Assembly: GCF_037078405.1 (NCBI RefSeq)
Contig: NZ_JAYMGZ010000001.1
Coordinates: 992,001-1,056,000, forward strand
Reading direction: 5' to 3'
Length of the DNA: 64,000 nucleotides
DNA from: Haloarcula sp. DT43
GTDB lineage: Archaea; Halobacteriota; Halobacteria; Halobacteriales; Haloarculaceae
Both the position numbers and the translations under genes were made by a program. Under the pieces are notes generated by a model. That model had not been told where the DNA came from. It did not search any database and saw only the letters and a program-made list of their open reading frames with translations. Below, in pieces: positions 41,825-51,050 of the stretch; within the stretch, counting starts at the first letter, position 1, and the number at the start of each line of letters is the position of its first letter.

Positions 41825-43543
41825 GTGAACCTTCGCGCGTACTGGCGGTTCCTCGTCGTCGCCCGCCACTTCCTGCCTCTGTTGGTCGCGTACGCACGGG
41901 ACCGGAAGCGGTTCTTCGTGGTCGGCTCGTCGCGCCGCGTCACGCCCGAACAGCGCCGGAAGCGGGCACAGCAACTGCTCGACTCGCTGTTGACGCTCGG
42001 CCCGACGTTCATCAAACTCGGGCAAATCCTCTCGACGCGGCCCGACGTCCTGCCGCCGGAGTACATCGAGGAGTTCTCGAAGCTACAGGACCGCGTGCCG
42101 CCGGCGGACTGGGACGAGGCACGGGTCGTCCTGGAGGACGAACTGGGACCCGTCGACGACCGCTTCGACGAGTTCGAGACGGAGGCGATAAGCGGGGCGT
42201 CGCTCGGGCAGGTGTACCTGGCGGAGGTCGACGGCGAGAAAGTCGCGGTCAAGATTCGCCGCCCCGGCATCGAGGCGCTCGTCGAGGCCGACCTGCGGGT
42301 CGTCCGCTGGTCGCTCCCGCTGCTGATGTATTTCATCGACGACTCCCGGTCGTTCTCGCTGGAGACGCTGGCCGACGAGTTCTCGAAGACCATCCGCGAG
42401 GAGATGGACTACCAGCGTGAGGGGCGCATGCTCACCGAAATCCGGGAGAACTTCCGGGACAACGACCGCATCTGCATCCCCAAGGTCGAGGAGTCCCACT
42501 CCACACAGCGGGTCCTGACGATGGAGTACGTCCCCGGCACGAAGATAAACGACATCGACAGCCTCGACGCGGGCGGCATCGACCGGACGGAACTGGCCGA
42601 GACGCTCCAGCGGGCGTACCTCCAGATGATTATCGACGACGGCGTGTTCCACGCCGACCCCCACCCGGGCAACCTCGCGGTCCAGGACGACGGGACGCTC
42701 GTCTTCTACGACTTCGGGATGTCGGGCCGGGTCGACCCGTTCGTCCAGGACAAGATAATCGACTTCTACGCCGCCGTCGCCGACCAGGACATCGACGCCA
42801 TCCTCGACGCGCTCATCGAGATGGGGACGCTCTCGCCGGAGGCCGACCGGCAGGTGATGGGCGACGTGATGGAACTGGCCATCGCCGACGCCCGCGGCGA
42901 GGACATCGAGCAGTACCGCGTCCAGCAGATAATTCAGCAGGTCGAAGACACCATCTACGAGTTCCCGCTCCGACTGCCGGCGAACCTGGCGCTCGTGTTG
43001 CGGGTCGCCACGGTCGTCGAGGGCGTCTGCGTCACGCTCGACGAGGACTTCGACTTCATCGGCGTCGCCACCGACTACCTGCGCGAGGAGGGGTACCTCG
43101 CTGAGGGCGTGCGGAACTTCGTCGAGGACCGGGCCACGGAGGTGTCCGACGCGGCCCGGTCGGCCGTCCGCATCCCGCCGAAACTGGAGTCCGTCCTCGA
43201 CAGGGTCGAGCGGGAGGACTTCCGCGTGCAGGCCGACATCGAGGACTCCGACGGCCTGCTGGCGACGCTGACCAAGCGTCTCATCCTCGGGATGTTGCTC
43301 GCGAGCACGCTGTTCTCGACGGCGTTTCTCTACACGCAGGCGTCGCTGCCGGCCACCGGGGTCGGCATCGCCGGCACGGTCGGCCTGTCACTGGCGCTGT
43401 GGTGGTCGTTCCGCTCGAAGAAGACCGTCCGCGCCAAGCCACAGTTCACCCGCCAGAGCATGCGCGAGCGCGACCGGGAGAGCCCGGGCGGGCTCAACAC
43501 CGCCTTCGGCGAGGACACCGACGACGCCTACGGCGGCGACTGA
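41825..43543 (+). CDS. UbiB/ABC1/AarF-family atypical kinase
   Basis: 572 aa, GTG start. Family elements: the KxGQ motif in FIKLGQILSTRPDVLPPEY, the Ala-rich nucleotide loop in ISGASLGQVYLAEVDG, the catalytic lysine in KVAVKIRRPG, ExD-type DEFSKTIREEMDYQRE, HADPHPGNLAV and YDFGMSGR (DFG). Two C-terminal membrane helices precede a charged tail. Bacterial and mitochondrial relatives support quinone lipid synthesis; menaquinone-related roles in haloarchaea are inferred. Confidence 0.93.
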   Translation: MNLRAYWRFLVVARHFLPLLVAYARDRKRFFVVGSSRRVTPEQRRKRAQQLLDSLLTLGPTFIKLGQILSTRPDVLPPEYIEEFSKLQDRVPPADWDEARVVLEDELGPVDDRFDEFETEAISGASLGQVYLAEVDGEKVAVKIRRPGIEALVEADLRVVRWSLPLLMYFIDDSRSFSLETLADEFSKTIREEMDYQREGRMLTEIRENFRDNDRICIPKVEESHSTQRVLTMEYVPGTKINDIDSLDAGGIDRTELAETLQRAYLQMIIDDGVFHADPHPGNLAVQDDGTLVFYDFGMSGRVDPFVQDKIIDFYAAVADQDIDAILDALIEMGTLSPEADRQVMGDVMELAIADARGEDIEQYRVQQIIQQVEDTIYEFPLRLPANLALVLRVATVVEGVCVTLDEDFDFIGVATDYLREEGYLAEGVRNFVEDRATEVSDAARSAVRIPPKLESVLDRVEREDFRVQADIEDSDGLLATLTKRLILGMLLASTLFSTAFLYTQASLPATGVGIAGTVGLSLALWWSFRSKKTVRAKPQFTRQSMRERDRESPGGLNTAFGEDTDDAYGGD

Positions 43544-43733
43544 CGGGGTCGAGCGGGCCGGCGTAGCAGTGTATGGTTCTAGTATCCCCGCCTGAATTTA
43601 TCCGGAACGTTCAGTATTCAGTGTCTGGTATACGGGGTATGAGAGAATTCGGTGGTACGTGCCGGGTGCGACCCCGGCCCCGCGGGCGCGATACGTCGGT
43701 CCCGGTACCGTCCAGGGGGAGGGCGGGCCGACG

Positions 43734-45152
43734 ATGACAGCCCCAGCGACGAACAACGTGGTGCTCGTCACGGTCGACTCGCTGCGGGCGGACGCGCTGG
43801 GCGGCACCGACAGCGTCTCCCCCGTCATAGACTCGCTCGCCGAATCGGGCGTCGTCTTCGAGAACGCCGTCGCACAGGGGAACTGGACGCCGTTCTCGTT
43901 CCCCAGCATCCACGGCTCGCGGCCGGTGTTCGCCGAGAGCGACGACATCGGACTGGCGTCGACGCCGACCCTAGCCGAGCAGGTGTCCGACGCTGGCATC
44001 GAGACGGCGGGGTTCAACGCCGCGAACGGCTTTCTCACGGACCACTGGGGGTACGACCGGGGGTTCGACGAGTTCGAGCCGTTCGTCGACAGCGGCGGTT
44101 ACAGCAAGTACCTGGCAGCCCACCCGACCGTCCAGGCGTGGGTCCAGCTCGGGACCTCGCCGTTCCGCCGCGCCGCGACCGTTCTCAGCGGCGGGTCCGA
44201 CGAGCGCCCCTTCGCCGACGTGTCCCGGATGGGCGACCTCGAAGACCGCGCGACCGAGTTCCTGGAGACGACCGACGGGCCGTTCTTCCTGTGGGTGCAC
44301 TACATGGACACGCACACGCCGTACGTCCCGGCCCCGCGACACATCCGCGAGGTGTCGGACAACCACTTCGGCGTCCTCCGGATGCTCAACGCCCACCTCC
44401 GGACGGGGCTGGGCTGGGAGGTCGACGACCGGACGCTGGAGACGCTCCGGACGCTGTACGAGGCGACGGTTCGGCAGGTCGACGCCAGCATCGGCCGGCT
44501 CCTCGACACCCTCGAAAGCGAGGGCCACCGCGAGGAGACGGCCGTCGTCGTCGCCGGCGACCACGGCGAGGAGTTCCTCGAACACGGGCACCTCGCGCAC
44601 TACCCCAAGCTCTACCGGGAGCTCATCGACGTGCCGTACATCGTCTCGACGCCCGACAGCGAGCGCCAGTCGGTCGAGACGCCGGTCGGCCTCGACACCA
44701 TCGCGCCGACGGTGTGTGACCTGCTGTCGCTCACGCCGGCGCCGGAGTGGGACGGGGCCTCGGTCGCCCCGGCGGTCGACGGCGAGGTCATCGCGGACCG
44801 CGGCCCAATCGTCTCCGCGGCGGTCCGGGGCGAGAGCGTGACCAGCCAGCCGATTCCCCGGAGCCGCGCGGACGGCGAACTCCTCCTCAGCGCACGCGAC
44901 GAGCGGTACACGTACATCGAGTTCACGGAGTCGGGCCGCCGGGAGCTGTACGACCGGACGGACGACCCCGAGGAACAGGTCGACTTGTGCGCGGAATCGA
45001 ACGATAGCGACCCGCCGGCGACCGTTCTCGACCGGCTCTCCGAGGCCGTCGCCGACCATCTCGCCGACCTCGACAGCGACGGGACGGGGGCGGAAAACAC
45101 CGAGGCGTCCGACGAGATAACAGCACGATTAAAGGCGCTCGGTTATCAGTAA
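43734..45152 (+). CDS. Sulfatase/alkaline-phosphatase-superfamily protein
   Basis: 472 aa. The metal-site opening is VVLVTVDSLRADALGG (about 11-26) and the second metal site is VVVAGDHGEEFLEHGHLAHY; LWVHYMDTHTPY is also typical. The sulfatase CxPxR signature, where Cys becomes formylglycine, reads FSFPSIHGS, with serine and no arginine. It may be a Ser-type or non-sulfatase member such as a phosphotransferase. ATG 43734 was chosen over GTG 43659, which adds a Pro/Arg-rich segment. It is followed after 6 nt by gtrA, suggesting a role in surface glycan modification. Confidence 0.87.
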   Translation: MTAPATNNVVLVTVDSLRADALGGTDSVSPVIDSLAESGVVFENAVAQGNWTPFSFPSIHGSRPVFAESDDIGLASTPTLAEQVSDAGIETAGFNAANGFLTDHWGYDRGFDEFEPFVDSGGYSKYLAAHPTVQAWVQLGTSPFRRAATVLSGGSDERPFADVSRMGDLEDRATEFLETTDGPFFLWVHYMDTHTPYVPAPRHIREVSDNHFGVLRMLNAHLRTGLGWEVDDRTLETLRTLYEATVRQVDASIGRLLDTLESEGHREETAVVVAGDHGEEFLEHGHLAHYPKLYRELIDVPYIVSTPDSERQSVETPVGLDTIAPTVCDLLSLTPAPEWDGASVAPAVDGEVIADRGPIVSAAVRGESVTSQPIPRSRADGELLLSARDERYTYIEFTESGRRELYDRTDDPEEQVDLCAESNDSDPPATVLDRLSEAVADHLADLDSDGTGAENTEASDEITARLKALGYQ

Positions 45153-45158
45153 GGCTGT

Positions 45159-45569
45159 ATGGCGTCCGCTGTCGTCACACCGGCCCGGCGACAGCAACTC
45201 GTCCGGTTCTTCCTCGTCGGCGTCGTCGCAGCTACCGTCCAGACGGCGCTGCTGTGGTCGTTCGTCGACATCGGCGGTTTGAACTACATCTTCGGGGCGG
45301 CGCTCGCCATCGAGTTCACGATACTGTTCCAGTACGTCCTCAACAACGCCTGGACGTTCCACCGCTCGCAGCACTCGACGCTCAGAGAGTACGTGGTGGG
45401 GATGGGGAAGACGAACCTCGTCCGCGGGACGGCCATCCCGCTGCAGCTGGGCCTCCTCTACGCGTTCGTCACCTGGGGCGGCGTCGCGTACCTCCTGGGG
45501 AACGGCGGCGCTATCGTCATCACCGGCGTGTACCGCTACGCGCTCGACGCCCACTGGACGTGGGGTTAG
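45159..45569 (+). CDS. GtrA-family membrane protein
   Basis: 136 aa with four helices. GtrA signatures are FFLVGVVAATVQTALLW, the second-helix region ending FQYVLNNAWTFHRS (family N-x-x-W-T-F), and a terminal YALDAHWTW. GtrA proteins are proposed to flip polyprenyl-linked sugars across the membrane. It is probably cotranscribed with the sulfatase-like gene 6 nt upstream. The stop overlaps the MoxR stop by 4 nt. Confidence 0.92.
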   Translation: MASAVVTPARRQQLVRFFLVGVVAATVQTALLWSFVDIGGLNYIFGAALAIEFTILFQYVLNNAWTFHRSQHSTLREYVVGMGKTNLVRGTAIPLQLGLLYAFVTWGGVAYLLGNGGAIVITGVYRYALDAHWTWG

Positions 45570-46513
45570 ACGGTCGGCACGGGTACCTCGTCGAGCACGC
45601 TCTGGACGACCGTCTTCTTGTCGACCTGTTCGACCCGAGCGTCGGGTGTCAACACCAGCCTGTGTGCCAGCACCGGCTGTGCGACCCGCTTGACGTCGTC
45701 CGGGGCGACGTACTCCCGGCCGGCGATTGTCGCCATCGCCCGCGCCGCCTCGAACAGCCGCTGGGTCCCGCGCGGGGAGACCCCAACGTCCACGCGGTAG
45801 TCGTCCCTGGTCGCCCGCGCGAGGTCGGCCATGTACCGCAGCAGGTCGTCGTCGACGGTGACCGACTCCGGGACCGCCCGGAGTTCCTCGACCGACGCCG
45901 CGTCGAGGACCGGTTCCACGGTCGGGCTCTGTGTCGTCCGCCCGGCCCGTCGTCGGAGGAGTTCGACCTCGCCCTCGTCGTCGGGGTAGCCCAGCGAGGT
46001 CTTCGCGAGGAACCGGTCGACCTGGGCTTCGGGGAGTTCGAAGGTCCCCTCCATGTCAACGGGGTTCTGCGTGGCGATGACGAAGAACGGCTCTGGCAAG
46101 TGGTAAGTGTCCCCGTCGACGGTGACCTGCCCCTCCTCCATCGCTTCCAGCAGGGCCGACTGGGTCTTGGGCGGCGCGCGGTTGATTTCGTCGGCCAGCA
46201 CGACGTTGGCGAACACCGGACCTTCGGTGAACTCGAAGCTCCGGGACTCCTCGTTGAAGATGTGCGTCCCGGTGATGTCGGCCGGCAGGAGGTCCGGCGT
46301 GAACTGAATCCGGGAGAAAGACAGCCCGAGCGCGGTCGCGACGCTGCGGGCGGTCAGCGTCTTTCCCGTGCCGGGCACGTCTTCCAGAAGGACGTGACCA
46401 TTCGCAACGACGCCCAGCAGCACCGTCTCGAAGAAGCCGCGGTCGGCGATGACGGCACTCCCGATTTCGTCGAGTATCTGCGTCGACACCTCGCTCGCCT
46501 CGGTAGCGTCCAT
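45566..46513 (-). CDS. MoxR-type AAA+ ATPase
   Basis: 315 aa. Walker A is LLEDVPGTGKTLTA (about 43-56), Walker B is VVLADEINRAPP (about 104-115), sensor 1 is FFVIATQNPVDMEGT, and sensor 2 is in GVSPRGTQRL. MoxR ATPases act as chaperones with VWA-domain proteins, often next to DUF58. No such partner lies in the window, since the adjacent gene converges. The promoter region (46514-46598) is shared with the tRNA gene. Confidence 0.93.
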   Translation of the reverse strand: MDATEASEVSTQILDEIGSAVIADRGFFETVLLGVVANGHVLLEDVPGTGKTLTARSVATALGLSFSRIQFTPDLLPADITGTHIFNEESRSFEFTEGPVFANVVLADEINRAPPKTQSALLEAMEEGQVTVDGDTYHLPEPFFVIATQNPVDMEGTFELPEAQVDRFLAKTSLGYPDDEGEVELLRRRAGRTTQSPTVEPVLDAASVEELRAVPESVTVDDDLLRYMADLARATRDDYRVDVGVSPRGTQRLFEAARAMATIAGREYVAPDDVKRVAQPVLAHRLVLTPDARVEQVDKKTVVQSVLDEVPVPTV

Positions 46514-46598
46514 AGCCTGTCATGTTGCGGGGCCGGTAAATGGGTATCGAGACCGAAATCGAAACCCCTAAAGAGCAAACGGCGGTACTGACGGGTGA

Positions 46599-46683
46599 GC
46601 CGAGGTAGCCTAGCCTGGCCAAGGCGGTTGCTTCGAGAGCAACTGTCCTCACGGACTCAGGAGTTCAAATCTCCTCCTCGGCG
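46599..46683 (+). tRNA. tRNA-Ser(CGA)
   Basis: The acceptor stem GCCGAGG (46599-46605) pairs with CCTCGGC (46676-46682); discriminator G 46683. D stem GCCT/AGGC. The anticodon stem GTTGC/GCAAC holds the loop TTCGAGA, so the anticodon is CGA (reads UCG, serine). The long variable arm pairs GTCC with GGAC, typical of serine. T arm AGGAG/CTCCT with loop TTCAAAT. No intron, and CCA is not encoded. Confidence 0.96.
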
Positions 46684-46724
46684 TTCTCTGCAATCGACGC
46701 ACGAGCGACGGCCGCGGTCGCCGC

Positions 46725-48581
46725 TCACGTCAGCAGGAATATCAGCACGCTGACGGTCATCACCGCGAGGATGAACGCCACAGCCAGCGCGCCGCCCATC
46801 GAGACCATCGCGTTGGCGGTCGAGGCCAGCGTCTCGGTGCGGTCGTTGCCGAACACCGTCACGGTCGCCTGCTCGCTTGCCATTCCGGCTTCGACGGGTT
46901 CGAGGTCGGCGACCGCCCTGTCGACGAGGTCCTCGATGAGCGCGACGACTTCCTTCTCGGGAATCGCCTGCCCGACCTGGTTCTCGGCTTCGACGGTGTT
47001 GACGATGTGCGTGTCGCTGGTCATCACCTCCATGACGTCCACGCCGTTGACGGCGTCGACGATGCGCTCGCGGAGACCGGGCTCCATGTTGTTGCCGTCG
47101 ATGAGGACGTAGGCCGTTCGCTGGCCCGCCACCTCGAAGACGCAGACGCGGATGCCGAGCGGACCGACGCCGTCTTCGGGTTCCCAGGGGGTCTCGTCCC
47201 AGGCGACGCCACAGCGGAGCCGGCCGGTCTCGGCCTCCGTGAGCAGGCCACCGAGCTGTCCGGCCCCGTGGAGCATGTCGAAGGACCGCTGGCTGCCGGG
47301 GACGACGTGACCGAGGTCGTCGCCCTCCAGCCCGTCGTTGCAGTTGTGGGCGTCGACCAGGAGCACGTCGTCCAGTCCGTCGACCCGCGCCTCCGACATG
47401 GCCGAGAGGCCCACCGCGTACTCCACGTCGTCGGCACAGCCCGGCGCGTACGTGTTCACGACGAGGGCGTCCGAGCCGAACGCCTGGCCCGTCAGCGTGG
47501 CCTCGCCCTCGGTGACCCGGTGGCCCGCTGTCGCCTGGTCGTCGTATTCGAGGTTCTGGTACGCCGTCTCGGCGGTCACGAGGATTTTGTCGACCTCCCG
47601 CTCGGTGACGAGGTTGAAGTCGTGGCCGGCGGTCGCGTGCGGCGGGAAGGCCAGGCCGTCGGCCGACTCGGCGACGCGTCTGGGGAGGTTCCCGCCCCCG
47701 ATTTCCCCCATCGGGCCGGGGTGAATCATCGGCAGGACGAACCGCGCCTTCTCCTCCCCGTCGGGTCGGCGGACCGACAACACGGTGACCGGGACGACGG
47801 CCTCCTCGCCGATGTCCTCGAAGAACTCCTCCAGTTCGCGGGTCCCCTCGGCGATGTGGCCGATGAAGCCACGGAGGAAATCCAGCGCCGAGACGCCCAG
47901 CGAGGAGCGCCACGGCTGGTCGATGACGACCAGAAACAGCCAGACCGCCAGCGCGTAGATGACACAGATGACCGCGAGGATGATGAAGTCCTGCGGGATG
48001 AACCCCTGTACCTGCGGGGGCACCTCCTCCGGGCGGGAGAGGTACTCCCGGAGCATCGGGTCTTCGAGGATGAACGCGGTCGCGCCGCTGTATATCGCCA
48101 GCAACACCGCGGCGGTGACCGTCTGGACGCTCGCCGGAACCGCGGCCTTCAGCAGCGAGTGCCGCGAGACGGCCATCAGGACCAGCAGCCGGAGCGCGAA
48201 AATCGACGCCAGCGCGACCAACAGCACGTCGAAGACGAAGTTCTGGCCGAGTCGGACGGTGAGGACGGCGATGACGCCGGCGACGGTGAGCATCGCAATC
48301 GTGATGAGCTCACAGATGAGCGCGAGCAGGGTGGCCCGGTTCGGGGTCAGCTGCCCGCCCAGTTGCCGGTCGACCCACGGCGTGACGGCACTGGCGATGG
48401 AGGTCGGCAGGCCGATGAGGAACACGCCCTGCCAGGCGTCGTCGAGGATGAACCGCGAGTCGAAGGCGACGACCCCGGTCATCGCGGCGATGACCAGCGC
48501 GAAGGCCAGACTCGTGTACCAGGTCGGAGCCCGGAAAATGAACCGCGAGAGGCTGGCGAGGTTGCCCTGTGTCGCCGTCAT
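46725..48581 (-). CDS. DUF2070 family membrane protein
   Basis: 618 aa. Seven or so hydrophobic helices in the first 220 residues, a large soluble domain and a final helix (about 590-615). The soluble part has conserved metal-ligand-like phrases: RPDGEEKARFVLPMIHPGPMG, GGGNLPRRVAE, ATAGHDFNLV, LLVDAHNC and MTSDTHIVN. The spread of His/Asp pairs suggests a metal-dependent hydrolase. DUF2070 is common in archaea, with no established function. Confidence 0.88.
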   Translation of the reverse strand: MTATQGNLASLSRFIFRAPTWYTSLAFALVIAAMTGVVAFDSRFILDDAWQGVFLIGLPTSIASAVTPWVDRQLGGQLTPNRATLLALICELITIAMLTVAGVIAVLTVRLGQNFVFDVLLVALASIFALRLLVLMAVSRHSLLKAAVPASVQTVTAAVLLAIYSGATAFILEDPMLREYLSRPEEVPPQVQGFIPQDFIILAVICVIYALAVWLFLVVIDQPWRSSLGVSALDFLRGFIGHIAEGTRELEEFFEDIGEEAVVPVTVLSVRRPDGEEKARFVLPMIHPGPMGEIGGGNLPRRVAESADGLAFPPHATAGHDFNLVTEREVDKILVTAETAYQNLEYDDQATAGHRVTEGEATLTGQAFGSDALVVNTYAPGCADDVEYAVGLSAMSEARVDGLDDVLLVDAHNCNDGLEGDDLGHVVPGSQRSFDMLHGAGQLGGLLTEAETGRLRCGVAWDETPWEPEDGVGPLGIRVCVFEVAGQRTAYVLIDGNNMEPGLRERIVDAVNGVDVMEVMTSDTHIVNTVEAENQVGQAIPEKEVVALIEDLVDRAVADLEPVEAGMASEQATVTVFGNDRTETLASTANAMVSMGGALAVAFILAVMTVSVLIFLLT

Positions 48582-48629
48582 TTACGTATCACACCCTACG
48601 AGCGAATATAAAACCAGTCACATCATCGG

Positions 48630-49199
48630 CTACTGGCGGGCGACGGACCGCCGGTCACAGACCGACAGGAAGTTCTCGAACACTTCCTCGCCCTCTTCGG
48701 TGTGGGCGACTTCCGGGTGCCACTGGACGCCGTATATCGCCTCGTCGGTGTTGCTCATCGCCTCGACGCCACAGACGTCCGAGGTCGCGGTCCGCTTGAA
48801 ACCCGGCGGGACCTCCTTGACCTCGTCCGCGTGGCTGGCCCACACGCGCGTCTCGGGGTACAGCGAGCCAAGCAGCGGGTCGTCGTCGTCGAGAATCTCG
48901 ACGGTCACGTCCGCGTATCCGCCGTACTCGCCGCTGCCGACCCGGCCGCCGAGTTCGTCGGCGATGAGCTGCATCCCCAGACAGATGCCCAGCACGGGCA
49001 CGTCGAGGTCGAGGTACGCGGGGCAGTTGCCGATGTCGTCCATGTCCGGGCCCCCGGAGAGGACGATGCCGTCGGCGTCGATGTCTTCGGGCGGGGTCGT
49101 GTTGTCCCTGAGCGAGACGTCGACGCCCATGTCCCGGAGCGCGCGCTGCTCCAGGTGCGTGAACTGTCCGTGGTTGTCGATAACGTCGATTCGGGTCAT
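48630..49199 (-). CDS. guaAA: GMP synthase glutaminase subunit
   Basis: 189 aa. Releases ammonia from glutamine for XMP amination in purine synthesis, with the separately encoded ATP-PPase subunit. Class I glutaminase triad: Cys in VLGICLGMQL (about 79), His in VQWHPEVAH (about 168) and the nearby Glu. The oxyanion region is LSGGPD. The ATG 49199 is 25-33 nt from a strong TATA box, so the upstream codons to 49250 were rejected. Confidence 0.95.
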   Translation of the reverse strand: MTRIDVIDNHGQFTHLEQRALRDMGVDVSLRDNTTPPEDIDADGIVLSGGPDMDDIGNCPAYLDLDVPVLGICLGMQLIADELGGRVGSGEYGGYADVTVEILDDDDPLLGSLYPETRVWASHADEVKEVPPGFKRTATSDVCGVEAMSNTDEAIYGVQWHPEVAHTEEGEEVFENFLSVCDRRSVARQ

Positions 49200-49223
49200 T
49201 ACTGACGCGAAGGCCACGAAGGC

Positions 49224-49232
49224 GTATATATC
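49224..49232 (-). promoter_or_regulatory. TATA box for the GMP synthase subunit gene
   Basis: The minus strand reads GATATATAC, a near-ideal archaeal TATA box 25-33 nt before the ATG at 49199. Confidence 0.6.
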
Positions 49233-49256
49233 TCCTGATGCGGTCGACAACCCCGG

Positions 49257-50354
49257 TCAGGGCCACGTTCGGAGGGTCCGGCGGAGTTCGTCGAGGGCCG
49301 TCGGGCCACGCAGTTCGAGCGTCACGGTGTTGCCGTCGTCCGACGTCGTGAGGTGGACCGCTCCGCCGTAACTCTCGACAATCCACGTCGTCAGCCACAG
49401 CCCGATGCCCTTCGAGTGGCGCAGTTGCGTCTCCGTGCCGCTGTCGAGGACCGCCCGTTCGTGCTGTGGAATCGACGGACAGTTGTCGCCGATGTGGACG
49501 AACACGGTTCGGCCCCGTTCCTCGACCGATACGTACAGCGTCGGGGTCTCCTCGCAGTGGACGACCGCGTTCTCGATGACGTTTTGCAACACGGTGTCCA
49601 GCAGCCAGTCGGCGTACACGTGCGACTGCGCCGGGAGGTCGAGTTCGACCGTCGTCTCGGGGTGGGACTGCGTTATCTTCTCGGTCTGTTCGCGGATTCG
49701 CGGCACGACGTCGACTGGCTGCTGTGCGCGGCGGTCCGCGTCGAACGCGAACTCTATCTGTCTCGCCTTCTCCGAAGTGCCGATGATGTCGTCGACGGTG
49801 TCGCTCAGTTTCTCGACGTGTGCACGCGTCTTGGGGTCGTCACGCTCCGCCGCTTCCCGCTGTAGTTCGCCGAGGTGCCCGAGCGCGACGTTGAGGTCGT
49901 TCCGGAGGTCGTGGCGGAGGACCCGGAATAGCACCTCGTTGCTCTGGGCGAGCCGGCGTCTGGACCGCCGGAGTTCGAGGAGCCAGCCGAACAGGATGCC
50001 GCCGAACCCCCCGACTGCGACGCCGCTCGCGAGTATGGCCGGGACCATCGAGGACTGTGGCATCGGGGCGAGCAACACGACGACGTTGATGAGCGTAAAC
50101 AGCGCGATGCCGAACCCACACCACTCCGCGGCGGTCCACACCTGGTCGCCGGTCAGCCCGCTCACCGGGAGCCAGTAGTTCGCCGCGACCAGGACGAGGG
50201 CCGGTATCAACCCCACGCTGAGGATGACCACGTCGACCGGGGACCGCTGGACGAGATACGCGCCGTGTGCGAGCAACGCACCGGAGAGTACGACGCCGGC
50301 CGAGACGACGTACCCCGTCCCTAACGACTGTTTCGTGATTACGGGAGGGGTCAC
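49257..50354 (-). CDS. Membrane sensor histidine kinase
   Basis: 365 aa. The first 130 residues contain about four hydrophobic helices and little extracellular sensor. The H box is FRVLRHDLRNDLNVALGH (about 144). The N box is VIENAVVH; the G1 box reads GDNCPSIP where DxGxGIP is usual; the G2 region is GIGLWLTTWIVESYGG. The atypical G1 box may weaken ATP binding. No response regulator is adjacent. Starts at GTG 50354, 26-33 nt after a TATA box (50380-50387). Confidence 0.88.
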   Translation of the reverse strand: MTPPVITKQSLGTGYVVSAGVVLSGALLAHGAYLVQRSPVDVVILSVGLIPALVLVAANYWLPVSGLTGDQVWTAAEWCGFGIALFTLINVVVLLAPMPQSSMVPAILASGVAVGGFGGILFGWLLELRRSRRRLAQSNEVLFRVLRHDLRNDLNVALGHLGELQREAAERDDPKTRAHVEKLSDTVDDIIGTSEKARQIEFAFDADRRAQQPVDVVPRIREQTEKITQSHPETTVELDLPAQSHVYADWLLDTVLQNVIENAVVHCEETPTLYVSVEERGRTVFVHIGDNCPSIPQHERAVLDSGTETQLRHSKGIGLWLTTWIVESYGGAVHLTTSDDGNTVTLELRGPTALDELRRTLRTWP

Positions 50355-50379
50355 TCTAGGTGCGGTTATCGTATGACTA

Positions 50380-50387
50380 CTTATTAT
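50380..50387 (-). promoter_or_regulatory. TATA box for the histidine kinase gene
   Basis: AT-rich element (minus ATAATAAG) 26-33 nt before the GTG at 50354. It supports the leaderless GTG start. Confidence 0.5.
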
Positions 50388-50420
50388 TCGGCCGCCAGTT
50401 ATTAATTCTGATAGCCAGAG

Positions 50421-50969
50421 TCACGAACCGTCGTAGCGGTCGGCGGCCGACTCGAACCCCAGTTCCGACTGTTCCTCAGAACGGCGCTGTTCACGCTCTG
50501 CAATGGCTTCTGAGTCCGGATTCGCGTCGTCGCCGAGCCGCGCCCACGACTGGTGAACCTTCGCGTGACACCACCGGCAGAGGTATACCGTTATCTCGTG
50601 TGATAGCTCCTCGCCGTCCCCGCGGTACGAGAGGTGGTGTTCCTCGAGCAGCGGTCGGTCGTCGGAGTGGGCCATCCGCCGCTCTTCGAGCCCACAGCGA
50701 ACGCACTCCCGGTCGTGGTTCCGTGAGCGGAAGTGCGGGCAGTCGCTCCAGTCCCACTCCGGCTCTGCGTCGGCCTCTGCGTCCTCCGGTGCGACTGCCG
50801 CCGGACAGCGGAAGCCGTCGGCGCTGCGGGCGTCGGCGAACTCGGGGTCGTGGTGGCCGTGCTCGCGCGCCCAGCGACACTTCCCCTCGTCGGTGACGAA
50901 GTCGCACCGCCGGACGTGGTCGTACGGGTCGTCGACGCCGACGGAGGTGCCCCCCGGTGCCTTCTCCAT
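50421..50969 (-). CDS. HNH-endonuclease-like zinc protein
   Basis: 182 aa. The first 70 residues contain CDFVTDEGKCRWAREHGH, a Cys/His cluster. The C-terminal part has CPHF...CVRCG followed by LLEEHHLSYRG and LCRWCHAKVH, the pattern of an HNH nuclease fold (ExHH...CxxCHxxVH). The long acidic spacer and the double zinc site are typical of small haloarchaeal HNH-like proteins, which have no known target. The last 30 residues are charged and probably disordered. Confidence 0.78.
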   Translation of the reverse strand: MEKAPGGTSVGVDDPYDHVRRCDFVTDEGKCRWAREHGHHDPEFADARSADGFRCPAAVAPEDAEADAEPEWDWSDCPHFRSRNHDRECVRCGLEERRMAHSDDRPLLEEHHLSYRGDGEELSHEITVYLCRWCHAKVHQSWARLGDDANPDSEAIAEREQRRSEEQSELGFESAADRYDGS

Positions 50970-51021
50970 AGGTCACGGTGTGGGCTCGCGGCCTCTCAAA
51001 CCCTCCGTTCCGACAGAAGGC

Positions 51022-51026
51022 TTTTT
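51022..51026 (+). promoter_or_regulatory. T5 tract at the promoter position of the DUF192 gene
   Basis: AGGC-TTTTT-GACT lies 25-29 nt before ATG 51051. The upstream gene is on the other strand and diverges, so it cannot be that gene's terminator. This is one of the cleanest cases of the T-tract set. Confidence 0.45.
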
Positions 51027-51050
51027 GACTCCTGTGGCCTCCGCGGTGGT

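Noticed and set aside
47007-48611. 534-codon plus-strand ORF
   Set aside because: Exact antisense of DUF2070; highly charged repeats of Asp/Glu/Arg/His, no recognisable motif.
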